Shown in pieces: positions 54,577-64,000 of a DNA stretch of 64,000 nucleotides. The translations under genes and the position numbers were made by a program. Source of the stretch: Ixodes scapularis (taxonomy: Eukaryota; Arthropoda; Arachnida; Ixodida; Ixodidae); the NCBI RefSeq assembly GCF_016920785.2, contig NW_024609846.1, forward strand, positions 108,862,831-108,926,830. The letters are read 5' to 3'. Within the stretch, counting starts at the first letter, position 1. Each line of letters starts with the position of its first letter. The notes beneath the pieces are model-generated. The model worked only from the letters and a program-made list of their open reading frames with translations. It was not told the DNA's origin and ran no database searches.

Positions 54577-55097
54577 GACCCCGCAGGGGGCACCTGTGAA
54601 AGCAGGTGTTTGGAGAGTGGCGTCTACACGGACCCCGAGTCATGCGGGTTCACCCGCCCACGTCTGGCTGTGCGTGGCTTTCCCGTGTCCGGGGAAAAGG
54701 GCATCCTGGTGGTTGAGCCGAGCCCGGGGTAGGTTTGGACCCTTCGGGGCCCCCTGGGTGAGGCAATACACCACTTCGGCCCCCGCTTCTCGTAGACGGG
54801 AGTCCTGGTAAGGCCCGGCCAGGATGATTCAGTCTAGTCGCCACTCCTACTATCCCCTCCTATCTTTCTCTTTTCTATACACTCCTTTTATTCATTTTCA
54901 CCTTCTTTGGCGGCAAGGGCTAACCTTGGGTGGCAATAGACCCCTTGTCTGGATCCACACTAGGTTATAGTGCCTGGGCAGCACTGGTAGTATAATGTTG
55001 TCAGCAAAGCCATATTTGTTATGGCACATTGCCTACCCCTGTGTTGGACTCCGTGGTGGGTGGTGCACCCGGGGCACCGAAATTCTCTCCCATCTTT
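54577..55097 (+). promoter_or_regulatory. LINE-2 5' untranslated region
   Basis: The first 520 bases have no coding motif and contain inverted GC-rich segments (for example GACCCTTCGGGGCC near 54737 and GGCACCTGTGAAAGCAGGTG near 54589). Full-length LINEs carry an internal Pol II promoter here. I see no specific promoter element beyond that. Confidence 0.5.
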
Positions 55098-56427
55098 ATG
55101 GGTACTAAACAAAAAACCTTTCTTGATCGGCCCTCCAAAAGGGGCCGCACCGAAGTACATGCGATTAATACTACTAGATCTGCAGAAAAATTTCCAAGAT
55201 TCCTTGTGATTCACTCTTAGATTGAGAAACCTTTGGCGAAACTGTCACCATTCCTTGTTTCCAAAACACTTGAGTCCATTGTTGGAAAGAACTTCCCTGC
55301 CAAAAAAAATGACATCCGGAGATCTGCGTGTCAAGATTAAAACCAGTGAAGAGAGCACAGCGCTCTTATCACTAAATTCAGTTTCCGACTATAAAGTGAC
55401 TGTCACTCGCCGCCGTACATTGAACACAGTAAAAGGTGTGATCTCTAAAGATGACCTCGTCGAAAGTACAGAAGATGAACTCGTAGATAGCCTCAGTGAC
55501 CAATGAGTTGTCGCTGCAATGCGAATCTCCCTTCGTCGAGACGGGCAAGAGATCAACACAAAGCATGTCATTTTGACTTTCGAGTTGAGCAAAGTTCCTG
55601 AGTCAATCAAGGCTGGGTAGTTGAACTGTAGACTACGGCCATATGTGCCGAACCGCAGGAGATGTTTCCATTGCCAGAGGTTCGGCCATAGTGCCCAGAG
55701 CTGCAGGGGCAAGACCACTTGCGCCAAGTGCGGTGAGAACGATCACCCGCCGGACAACTGCGCAAATCCACCACACTGCGTCAACTGCGGCGAACCACAC
55801 GCCGCTTACTCCCGTTCATGTAAAAAATGGAAAGAAAAAGAAGTAATTACCCTCAAGGTAAAAGAAAACATCTCGTTTCCTGAGGCTAACAAGCGACTTT
55901 CCTTTCTACAGAAATGATCCTTCGCTACGGTGACACGCACAGGGGGCGTGTCACCGAAAACCTCGGTGGGAACCCAGGTTTGTCCCAAATACCTGGCAGC
56001 CCCACCGAAACCCCCTGCCCCCCCAAGCTCGGCTCCACGACCACGTTTGTCGTTGGATCTAAAAGGTTCACAGTGCCGGAATGGTGCTGCCGCGCCTCTT
56101 TTAAAGGAGGCTATGGACACCATGGCACCAAAGGAGGTATCCCCTCCAAAGGCATCAGGGATGGTGCCTCTCGCTCCACCCTCAGGCCCTAAAGAGGGTC
56201 CCTCGCAGACCACCTCCTCTAATGAGGTGGAGCGGACACCCTCGTCGTCTGCACGCCCTTCAGGTCGAGGCAGGGCTTTGCCCAATCCCGCCTCGACCAG
56301 CTCTCGAAAGCCTGGCCTGCTGGACGAGGCGTACTCGCCCGCAAGCCAGCAGTCAGTAGATGAAATGATGAATGAGAGCGTGTCACCCTCTGACGACGAC
56401 CTGCTCCCTTCAGGTGATGAGTCATAA
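55098..56427 (+). pseudogene. LINE-2 ORF1 (gag-like, zinc knuckles)
   Basis: ATG 55098 starts MGTKQKTFLDRPSKRGRTEV. After an in-frame TAG at 55218 and an 8-A frameshift near 55304 it reads VKIKTSEESTALLSLNSVSD, then KVPESIKAG followed by a TAG at 55618. Three Cys/His knuckles follow between 55660 and 55820 (CFHCQRFGHSAQSC, CAKCGENDHPPDNC, CVNCGEPHAAYSRSC), all CX2CX4HX4-5C-like. The C-terminal half is Pro/Ser/Lys-rich and ends SVSPSDDDLLPSGDES. Knuckle-bearing ORF1 proteins bind the element RNA. Stops and frameshifts make it inactive. Confidence 0.8.
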
Positions 56428-56602
56428 GTACCTTTTTAGGTTGTAGAGAATAAAAGGAAAAATAAACCTCCTAGAATGTTGCCCCCAAAGGGATCGTAGT
56501 CCCTTTAGTAATGAATCATAAGCATGTGTCTGCTTAGTCATCTTGCGGTGTCCTAAAGGCCAGCTACAATTTTAGTTTCAATTTCCAGTTTTAATCTTAA
56601 TC

Positions 56603-59600
56603 ATGTCTCTGTTTTTACAGTGGAACTGCAATGGGCTTTTTTGTAATTATGATGATGTCACTTTTTTATTAGACGAACACCGCCCTGTTGCCTTCTTTCT
56701 GCAGGAGACGCATCTTAAAAAAAACTAAGTCAAATGTACTGCGCCATTATCAAGTGTTTAGAAAAGATAGGTTGCACTCTTCTGTGGCGTCTGGTGGTGC
56801 TGCTGTAGTTGCCCAGCGCACAACCCCATCTGCCGAAGTGGCTCTATACACCACTCTCGAGGCTGTGGCTGCCCGAATACTGCTAGACCGGGTGATTACT
56901 GTTTGTTCAGTGTACATATCATCGGGATACCAGCTGCAGCACGACGAGATAGAGGATCTTGTTAGTCAGCTCCCGGCTCAATACTTCATTTTAGGCGATT
57001 TTAATGCACACAACCCATTGTGGGGGAGTGGTAAACGGGATGCTAGAGGAGCACTTGTTGAACGTTTTCTTCTTTCCACGGAATTGTGCTTACTTAACAC
57101 TAAGGAAGCCACACACTTCAGTTCAGCGACCAGGACTTTTACTTCCATCGACCTTTCTATCTGCCATCCTTCACTTTACTCACTGTTTTCATAGAGGGTC
57201 ATCCCAAACACATATGGAAGTGACCATTTTCCAATTATTTTAGAGTTTAACAGTCCTCCTGCTGGTCTTCAAACGCGTACCCCTCGTTGGAAGTTTGAGA
57301 GGGTTCACTGGGCAACATTTACAAACTCTTCAGTTTTAGCTTGTTCATCACTTGATGATCTTTCCATCGATGATGCCACTCTGCATATCACTCGACACAT
57401 ATTACAGGCCGCAATCCTCGCCATTCCCATGACGTCCTCGCATCTTCCAAAAAGGCCAAAGGCGTGGTGGAATAAAGACTGCCGCCAGGCAAAAAAGGAA
57501 CAGAATCCTGCATGGGGTATCTTTAGGCGTTACCCTACTCCAAGTAATCTGATTGGTTTTAAAAGAAAAAGGGCACAGGCAAGGTTTATTCGAAGGCAAG
57601 CCAAGCGGCAAAGCTTTAGAGGATGTGCCTCTTCAATTAATAGCAGTGCATCTATAAAGGAAGTTTGGGACCGCGTGCATAAAATTGAGGGTTCCTACGG
57701 CGCTTTCTCTGTCCCACTCTTGTGCCGGAATGGAATATGTCCTGCAAGCTTTAACGAACAGGCTGGCGTTCTTGGTGAGCAATTCGAATGTGTATCTAGT
57801 TCCGAACAGTATACGCAATCATTTAGGCGGCATAAGCTACATGCAGAAAAAAAGATTGTGCCTACGACCGGTGGTTTGCAAGAGCCCTATGACTCTCTTT
57901 TCATGCTGCACGAACTGCAGATGGCTGTCGATTCGTCCCGACAGACTGCCCCTGGACCGGGAGGTATCCACTACCAAATGCTTCAGCACCTTAATCCATC
58001 TACTCTAGAGCTCGTCTTCTATTTTTTCAACCGAGTTTGGGTCGAGGGTCTTTTCCTCCATTGTCCTGGAAGGCTGCCGTCATTATCCCCCTTCTAAAGC
58101 CTGGAAATGATCTTGCCTGCGCTTCCAGCTTCAGGCCTATAGCACTAACTAGCTGTCTTTCGAAGACATTAGAAAGAATGATTAACAGAAGGCTGACGTT
58201 TTATTTGGAAAGTAATAATCTTCTTGACAGGTACCAATGTGGCTTTCGTTCAGGACGATCCACGGTCGACCACCTAGTTCGCTTTGAGAGTGTTGTGCGA
58301 GAGGCATTTTTAAATAAGCAGCATTGTGTCTCTGTCTTTTTTGACCTGGCAAAGGCATTTGATAGAGCCTGGCGCCATGGCATACTGCAGGATCTGTTTA
58401 GCCTTGGTGTGCAGGGCCGAATGTTAAGTGCCATTCAGAGTTATCTCCAAAACCGGACTTTTCGCGTGAAGCTTGGGACAACTTTTTCCAGAGAATTTTT
58501 ACAGCAAAATGAAGTACCTCAGGGTGGTGTACTTAGCGTCACTCTTTTTATTGTGAAGATGAATTCAATTGACCGCGCAATAGCTCCATCTGTTCAGTAC
58601 TCACTGTACGTCGATGATCTGCAGATTTCTGTATCGTCTTGTAATCCATCCATATGTGAACGTCGGCTCCAGCACACAATCAACAACTTGGTCAAATGGG
58701 CTGATGTCAACGGTTTTAAATTTTCTGCTGGGAAGACCGTCTGTGTGAGTTTCTCTCGTCGCCGCGGAGTTTTGCACGAACCTTCTTTGACTATGTCTGA
58801 TGTTCCTATCCCGGTGAAAACTGAACGCAAGTTTTAGGTCTTATATTTGATTCCAAATTGACTTTTGTTCCGCATGTTAAGAGCCTAAAGATGAAGTGTT
58901 TTAAATCACTTAATGTACTTAAGGTCCTATCGCATGTGTTTGGGGTGCTGACCGTCTTTGTCTCTTACGTATCTATCGGTCGGTCGTTCGATCCCGACTT
59001 GATTACGGTTGTATTGTGTATGGCTCTGCCCGGACATCGGTTCTCAAAATGCTGGACCCTGTTCATCATCAGGGGCTGCGGCTTGCTACTGGGACTTTTC
59101 GCACATCTCCTGTCCTTAGTCTATACGCAGAAGCAAACGAGCTCTCTCTGGAGAAAAGAAGATATGAACTGGGCTTCACATATTTTATGCTAATTAGATC
59201 GGTTCCTAACCATCGAACCTTACACTGCATGGAACAAATACGTATAAGCGAACTTTCAGTAATAAGCCTTCAGTTGTTCCACCTCTTGCCATGAGGGTTC
59301 GCAATTTTGCGGAGTCTGTAGGACTGGACGTGTTGCCTCCAGTTGTACTATCGGGGAAAAATGAAATGCGAACAGAGGAGCGCGTGGCTCGCGGTACAGG
59401 CTGCGCCGCCTGGAAGTGAACCTAGGGGCGAGGGTGCGTGGCCTACTTCGATGTGTTCACGCCCCTCGATTGGCACTCCCCCAGCTTCGGCAGTGCGCCT
59501 CTCAGTGCGCTAAAAGCTGCCACCGCTATCTTTGCCTGCTCGGCGAGTGCGGCGAGCTTCTTTGCACCGCACGCGCTGAGCCAGCAAAGATAGCAGTGAT

Positions 59601-60748
59601 AGCTTTCAGCGCACTAAGAGGCGCACTGCTGAAGCTTGGGGAGCGCAGAGGGAGGGGTGTGAACACGTCGGAGTAGGCCACGCACCCTCGCTCCTAGGCT
59701 CACTTCCAGGTGGTGCAGCCTGTACCGCGAGCCACGCGCTTCTCTGTTCGCATTTCATTTTTCCCCGATAGTACAGTACACGAGTTCGGCAGCCCCTTGG
59801 GATCTAGTTCCCATTCAGTGCGAACTGGAACTGACGAAATTCAACAAAAAGGACACTCCTCGCCAAGTCCTGAGGCAAGAATTACTTGAACTCCAAGAAC
59901 AGTATCACGGTTTTATAAGTTTCCACACTGATGGTAGTAAAACTGATTCCTCTGTGGATTGCGCAGTGATCGGGCCTGGGATGCAGCTTGTCCGGAGAAT
60001 TAATGACAGTGCCTGTAGTCTTACGGCAAAGCTCTATGGCTTACTTCTCGCCACAGATAAGATCGTCAAATAAAAGCCTCACAAGTCAATTGTCCGCACC
60101 GACTCACTTAGTGCTTTACGAGCTCTTGCCAAAGTGGGAGATGGTCGCAATCCACTTGTAATAAAAATAGGCAACAGGCTAATTTCAGCCACAAAACGGA
60201 AGAAAGAAGTAATATTATGCTGGGTTCCTTCACATGTCGGAATTGCCGGAAATGAGGATGCTGACAGAGCAGCAAGTACAGTTAAGGATCGAGAAGTCGA
60301 CCTGTGGAAAATACCTTAGAGAGATTATAGACATCTTCTGAAATTTTCCATAAGACGCAAGTGGAAAGAGGAATGGGACCGAGAAATAAACAATAAGTTG
60401 CACGCAGTAAAACCACCACTTCAGGAATGGGAGAGTGCACGTCACCGCGAGCGTTTTTATGAGGTGGTTTTGTGCCGGCTGCGAATTGCTCATACCCGTC
60501 TTACCCATGGGCATCTTTTGCGTGGGGAGGATGCTCCGGAGTGTGAACACTGCCACATTCCGTTAAGCATCCCACATATCTTACTTGTATGCCTTTTGTA
60601 TGACCAAGAACGCCACAGACACTTTGCTAAGGTTTACCAAGAGCATACATCATTACATCTCGCCCTTTTACTCAGTGATGAGCCGTTGATTCCACACAAG
60701 TGTGTTTTCAACTTTCTTAAGGATATAAGACTCCTGGACCAGCTATAA
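56603..60748 (+). pseudogene. LINE-2 ORF2: endonuclease, RT, RNase H
   Basis: ATG 56603 gives MSLFLQWNCNGLFCNYDDVT, then FFLQETHLKK (metal-binding Glu), a frameshift at an A-run near 56716, and YFILGDFNAHNPLWGSG near 56980 (GDFN block). RT: FRPIALTSCLSKTLERMINR near 58124, YQCGFRSGRSTVDHLVRFE near 58232, VFFDLAKAFDRAWRHGI near 58337 and YSLYVDDLQISV with YVDD at 58607-58618. RNase H from about 59915: FHTDGSKTDSS, then TAKLYGLLLATDKIV, RTDSLSALRAL and VILCWVPSHVGIAGNEDADR. The second catalytic position, normally Glu (TAELYA), is Lys, and stops occur at 60071 and 60317. The C-terminus CEHCHIPLSIPHILLVC is the Cys/His tail. A foldback element splits it at about 59345-59774. Confidence 0.88.
59345..59774. 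repeat. 430-bp foldback element in LINE-2 ORF2
   Basis: CTATCGGGGAAAAATGAAAT near 59348 is mirrored by ATTTCATTTTTCCCCGATAG near 59752-59771. The arms continue as GAACAGAGGAGCGCGTGGC and inverse, and meet near 59560 around a GCTTCTTTGCACCGC segment. Arms are about 200 bases with scattered mismatches. GTAC occurs at both edges. The LINE reading resumes after it as HEFGSPLG-like sequence. Confidence 0.75.
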
Positions 60749-60920
60749 TTTTAATAGTTCGTCGTATTCATTGCCACATCTTATGCGCTTGTACTTTCAT
60801 GATCATTGCTTTATTAAATCACAAGCTACTATAGCTCTTTCTTCTCTTTAACCTTGATTTCAGCAATAGTCCTAGTAGTTGGCGCATTATAGCCTTGGTC
60901 GCTGCTGCGACATTAAACCC

Positions 60921-60939
60921 CAATCAATCAATCAATCAA
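60921..60939 (+). repeat. (CAAT)n tail of LINE-2
   Basis: Four to five CAAT units directly precede the 3' target duplication, defining the LINE-2 3' end. Confidence 0.85.
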
Positions 60940-60949
60940 AAAGGTTAGA

Positions 60950-62337
60950 AAGACGAGTAACATCAGGGTCTTGATTTGTTTATACGCTTAGGACATACCG
61001 TAGCTGTAACAAAGAAAAAAGATAGCCACACAACATATTCAAAATGACAGGCAATGCAGTAGAAATAAAGCACAACATTACTTTTTAACGTAAATCTAGC
61101 CCTATGCTCAGGAGCTATGTTAGTCAATACATTGAACCCCATTTCTGTGTTTTAGTAATAGCAGGAAGCATGCATAGGCCCAAAACAAAATGTACGCTAC
61201 AGTTGCTAATAGGGTTAGATTTCAGCGTGCATGCCCTCAAAATGTTTCGTAATTTCACGCCACCAGTAAATCACTTTCACTAGTTTTAGGATTTTCAGAC
61301 CATTAGCAAATCGCCTTAACTTGATTTATGACGATGCAAACCTGTAGAGGTAATGTCAGCTCTTTCTTGCGGTACTTTTAGTAAGGTGACACAAGGGCTG
61401 TGGTCACTACCATTAAGGTGGTATTGTTGCTTATGATGTTGCCACAGCCAGGCTGCTTGATGCACTAAATAAATGAACACTACCTTTCGAAATCACGCCT
61501 TTAAGATAGTATTTATTCATGTGGGATACTAACAACTTTACCAACTCTCGTTGTTGCAACTACTCGCCTGTCAGGTAAGCAATGACTGCATCGTGCTACG
61601 CTGCATAAAAAAGTCATGAAATGGAGTCTTCCTGTTCTGTCATCAACCATTTGTTGAGTTAAAAGTCTAGCTATAGTGGTATGACAGTGTTGTCCTGCCT
61701 CTAAAAAAGCGACTTTTGATCTCTCTGCTCCTGTGTGCAAAGAGGGTGAAACACTATTTCCTCAACGGTAGAGGGACCTGAAGCATATGAATAACAGTAC
61801 TGGGCAGAGCCCCTTCTGAAAAATCGATTGACTTGCTTCACTACATTGAGATTGTCACTACCTGCAACTACATTATCAGCTGCTTAGATTGCAAATACAT
61901 AATTAGATTTGGGCCCACCAGCACTGTCATCCTGTCAGTAAATAAATATCACCTTTTATACAAATCAAAAACAAATTAAGATTTGCAACGTACAGTCAGA
62001 TGCGTCTTGGGCAACGACACTCTTTGTGTCTGTGCGAGGGGGGGGGGGGGCAGGCAAACTCCAGCAGAATCTCGATAATAAAAATCTCTCTATTCCACCC
62101 GACCCAGTCCCCTCACTTTAAGTGAACCAAATATTAACCGGCAATGCAATTTGGCACTACGTGCTGCGCCGTCTAGCGGCTGCAAAATGAAACACAGGTT
62201 AGGCCAGGACAGCCCGGATCGCAGGGACTGCAGGCAGGTGCATTTAGAAACAAAGTGTGAATGTGGCATTTTGGATCGGCGTCAGCCTTTTTGGGAACCG
62301 TTCTTCTTAAAAGTAAGTCCCGGCTTCACGTCTCCAT
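60950..62337. other. No gene recognised
   Basis: AT-rich sequence with no coding motif on either strand. A G-run of 13 lies near 62038-62050. Small open frames (61513-61740 minus, 62151-62339 plus) show nothing recognisable. Confidence 0.5.
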
Positions 62338-62414
62338 GAACCCAGTGGGCTCCTGTGGCATCTTGCCTACTCCTATAAGAGTAGGCGAGATGTCACAGGA
62401 ACCCGCTGGGGTCA
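62338..62414. repeat. Hairpin of about 77 bp
   Basis: CCAGTGGGCTCCTGTGGCAT (62341 on) pairs with ATGTCACAGGAACCCGCTGG; CTACTC and GAGTAG flank a CTATAA loop near 62378. A second shorter palindrome, GGGAACCCTATAGGGTTCCC, follows at 62422-62441. It may be the end of a foldback MITE whose other parts are not recognised. Confidence 0.6.
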
Positions 62415-62642
62415 TTTTTTGGGGGAACCCTATAGGGTTCCCGTACGAAAATGTCAGATCGAAGCGGTTCCAGTTCGGGTCCGCGGGGTTCTAAACTCCT
62501 GGACAGTTCCAATCAGCGCGATTCTGGGTGTAACCAGTCGGATCCAGTGAGACGCAACGCACTGGAATCGCACGGTGATCGGAGAATTCGATCCGCTCCC
62601 CTCGTTCCAGTAAAGTCTGGTCCCAGCCAGCAGGCGCGCATA

Positions 62643-63501
62643 CAGTGTTGCCAACTCAAAAATTAAAAACCCGCAGTCGGAATCCCAAAAACCGCTAAAA
62701 AACCGCTCAATCCAAAACACAGCGCAAAAAGACTTTTTAGACACTTTTTTTTTCTTTAATTCTTGACAAAGGTATAATAACAGATAGATCATATCAATGC
62801 CATCTGAAAGGAAGCTTTTGTTTTGACTAGAAATCTGTCACGCCACAGTTCACCCAGGTGATCCAAAGTCAAAGTTGCAGAGTAAGCGCGTACGAACATG
62901 GCAAGGGACCCTTCAGCAGTGTGACTAGTCAGACCCGTTCAACTCGTAGAGTCGTCTGCTACCAGAGGAGAAAAGTGCAGTGGCCGAAACATGCTTCTTC
63001 GTTGCAGCGTGCGCGACCAAATCCAAATTCTTCGCAGATAGTTCTGTTTTGAAATAGCCAGTCTTTAGGTTTAGGGCCTTACAGCCAGTCTTTTCTAAAC
63101 TTTTGAGCGTACTTCACCACGCCTGTTTCACAAAACAGTGACAAAAACGTCTAAGGAAAATTGGAACATTCCTGCTGTTCCAACGTGCGCGCACAAAAAA
63201 GGGAGGCATGTTCGGACATTCGACGCCTTAATGTTTTGATGACGTCGCAGGTGTTACTTTCACAAACCAGAACATTTCTGAGAGTAAGCGAAGACAACTG
63301 TGGCTTATTATCCTTGTCTTTATGGATATGAAAGATGCATAGTTGACAGTAGATCGATATAACTTGTATATCGCTAAAAAACCGCCAAGGTTCCTTAAAA
63401 CCGGCTAAAAATCCCGCTGCCCGCAAAACAATAATTTATCCCGCTTAACAGAACCAAAAACCGCTAAGTTTAGCGGGAAAACCACTAAATTGGCAACACT
63501 G
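62643..63501. mobile_element. Non-autonomous hAT with perfect 8-bp target duplication
   Basis: CAGTGTTGCCAAC at 62643 and TTGGCAACACTG ending 63501 are the termini. CGCGCATA flanks both sides exactly (62635-62642, 63502-63509). Near the ends AAAAACCGC/GCGG-type motifs (AAACCGCTAAAA, CGCTAAAAAACCGCC) recur. No transposase motif is visible in the interior, so movement would have needed an autonomous relative. Confidence 0.9.
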
Positions 63502-63509
63502 CGCGCATA

Positions 63510-63914
63510 TGCGTGACTGGAGGAGGGGAGAGAGGGGTGGGTAGCGGGGGGGGGGGGGGGGGGGGATGGCGGAGAACTGCCGTGGTCTCTCGCATGTCAC
63601 GTGTTAGGGACAGGCGCATCCGCTACGCGAGCGCAGCGAGCGGGCGTTTTCCGCGCGCGCGCCTGGCTTTGTGTCCGAGTCAGTTTAGTTTTGTTCTTCG
63701 CGCTCGTCGCACGGTCGGTTGGCGCTCGACCGGCTGCGACGTTCGCGCTGCGGGCGCACGGACATACTGACGCGCCCATCGTTGCCCTGAATGGATACCC
63801 ACTGACCTCGGCTTTGAATCTTTATTGAGTGTGAAGCTGCCGACCCATTGCACTTTGGCTCGGCATCTGGATGCGCTTGGCTGGTGTGCTTGGCAGACAT
63901 GTACGAATTTCTCA
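63510..63914. other. GC-rich, CpG-rich stretch
   Basis: A G-run (about 63547-63565) is followed by CpG-rich sequence (63600-63780). Open frames on both strands are of similar length and lack motifs. It could be a promoter region of a gene beyond the window, but no TATA, initiator or exon signal stands out. Confidence 0.35.
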
Positions 63915-64000
63915 AAAAAGGTAGTTAAGTTACTGAGTATCGGCGCCAAAAGTAGTTGAAGTAGAGTAGAAATTACGCATTTGTAATAGTAATTGAGTAA
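63915..64000. other. Possible terminus of another transposon
   Basis: The last 80 bases (GTAGTTAAGTTACTGAGTAT, later AGTAATTGAGTAA) repeat GTA(G/A)TT and TACTG-type words in the manner of some hAT-like termini. The window ends before an opposite end can be seen. Confidence 0.25.

Larger units (their letters stand above)
54577..60939 (+). mobile_element. LINE-2: full-length I-like non-LTR retrotransposon with 10-bp target duplication
   Basis: AAAGGTTAGA flanks the element exactly (54567-54576 and 60940-60949). A structured, GC-rich 5' region (54577-55097) precedes ORF1 (55098-56427) and ORF2 (56603-60748). The 3' end is a (CAAT)n tail at 60921-60939. Endonuclease, RT and RNase H in ORF2 plus zinc knuckles in ORF1 suit the I/Jockey group. 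A 430-base foldback element is inserted in ORF2. The element is full length but inactivated by scattered stops and frameshifts. Confidence 0.88.

Overview
No complete host gene is recognisable in this window. It is eukaryotic, transposon-dense and deeply nested, with intron and polyadenylation signals, homopolymer tracts, and LINE, Penelope-like, Ty3/gypsy-like, hAT and many TIR/foldback elements. The element types, the WWKRF-like LINE C-terminus, the (CATC)n and (CAAT)n LINE tails and SINE-like fragments fit an arthropod, most likely a hard tick. That assignment is inference from element style, since no host gene supports it.

Layout: 1-3.4 kb holds mostly unassigned DNA with a TATA/Inr-like core promoter. 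A Penelope-like GIY-YIG remnant lies at 3.4-3.8 kb (minus). A decayed hAT transposase (hAT-1, about 4.1-11.5 kb) is split by a 5.4 kb inverted-terminal element ('element C', 5586-11029). A LINE 3' remnant (11.7-12.8 kb, minus) follows, then about 7.5 kb of unassigned AT-rich DNA. A Ty3/gypsy-like gag-protease-RT pseudogene (21.9-32.9 kb) is split by an 8.5 kb hAT element (hAT-2, 23079-31583) with a perfect 8-bp target duplication, a BED-type transposase pseudogene and several smaller nested elements. Small MITEs, a possible BEN-domain remnant and a tRNA-like sequence fill 33-36 kb.

From about 36.3 to 52.83 kb one non-LTR retrotransposon (LINE-1: coiled-coil/SGNH-like ORF1, endonuclease, RT, Cys/His C-terminus, (CATC)n tail) is split by three TIR elements: A1 (38140-40128), B (41758-49204, itself carrying a Penelope-like element) and A2 (50685-52777, inverted relative to A1). 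A TIR element packed with CACGTG and TGACGTCA palindromes follows (52980-54142). A full-length second LINE (LINE-2, 54577-60939, with a 10-bp target duplication, RNase H and a (CAAT)n tail) carries a foldback insertion. A non-autonomous hAT with a perfect 8-bp duplication sits at 62643-63501.

The strongest candidate for something undescribed is the A/B/C element family. All begin CCC and end GGG, are flanked by 2-bp direct repeats, and carry long element-specific subterminal arrays in both orientations (about 20-bp AAACGGG-type in A, GCCAAA-type in B, CTATAG-type in C). All share one interior module: a short exon-like block, a GTAAGTGC splice donor, an acceptor, and an AATAAA signal a short distance downstream. 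Excising A1 or B with one copy of the 2-bp repeat brings the LINE-1 reading back together, which supports the boundaries independently.
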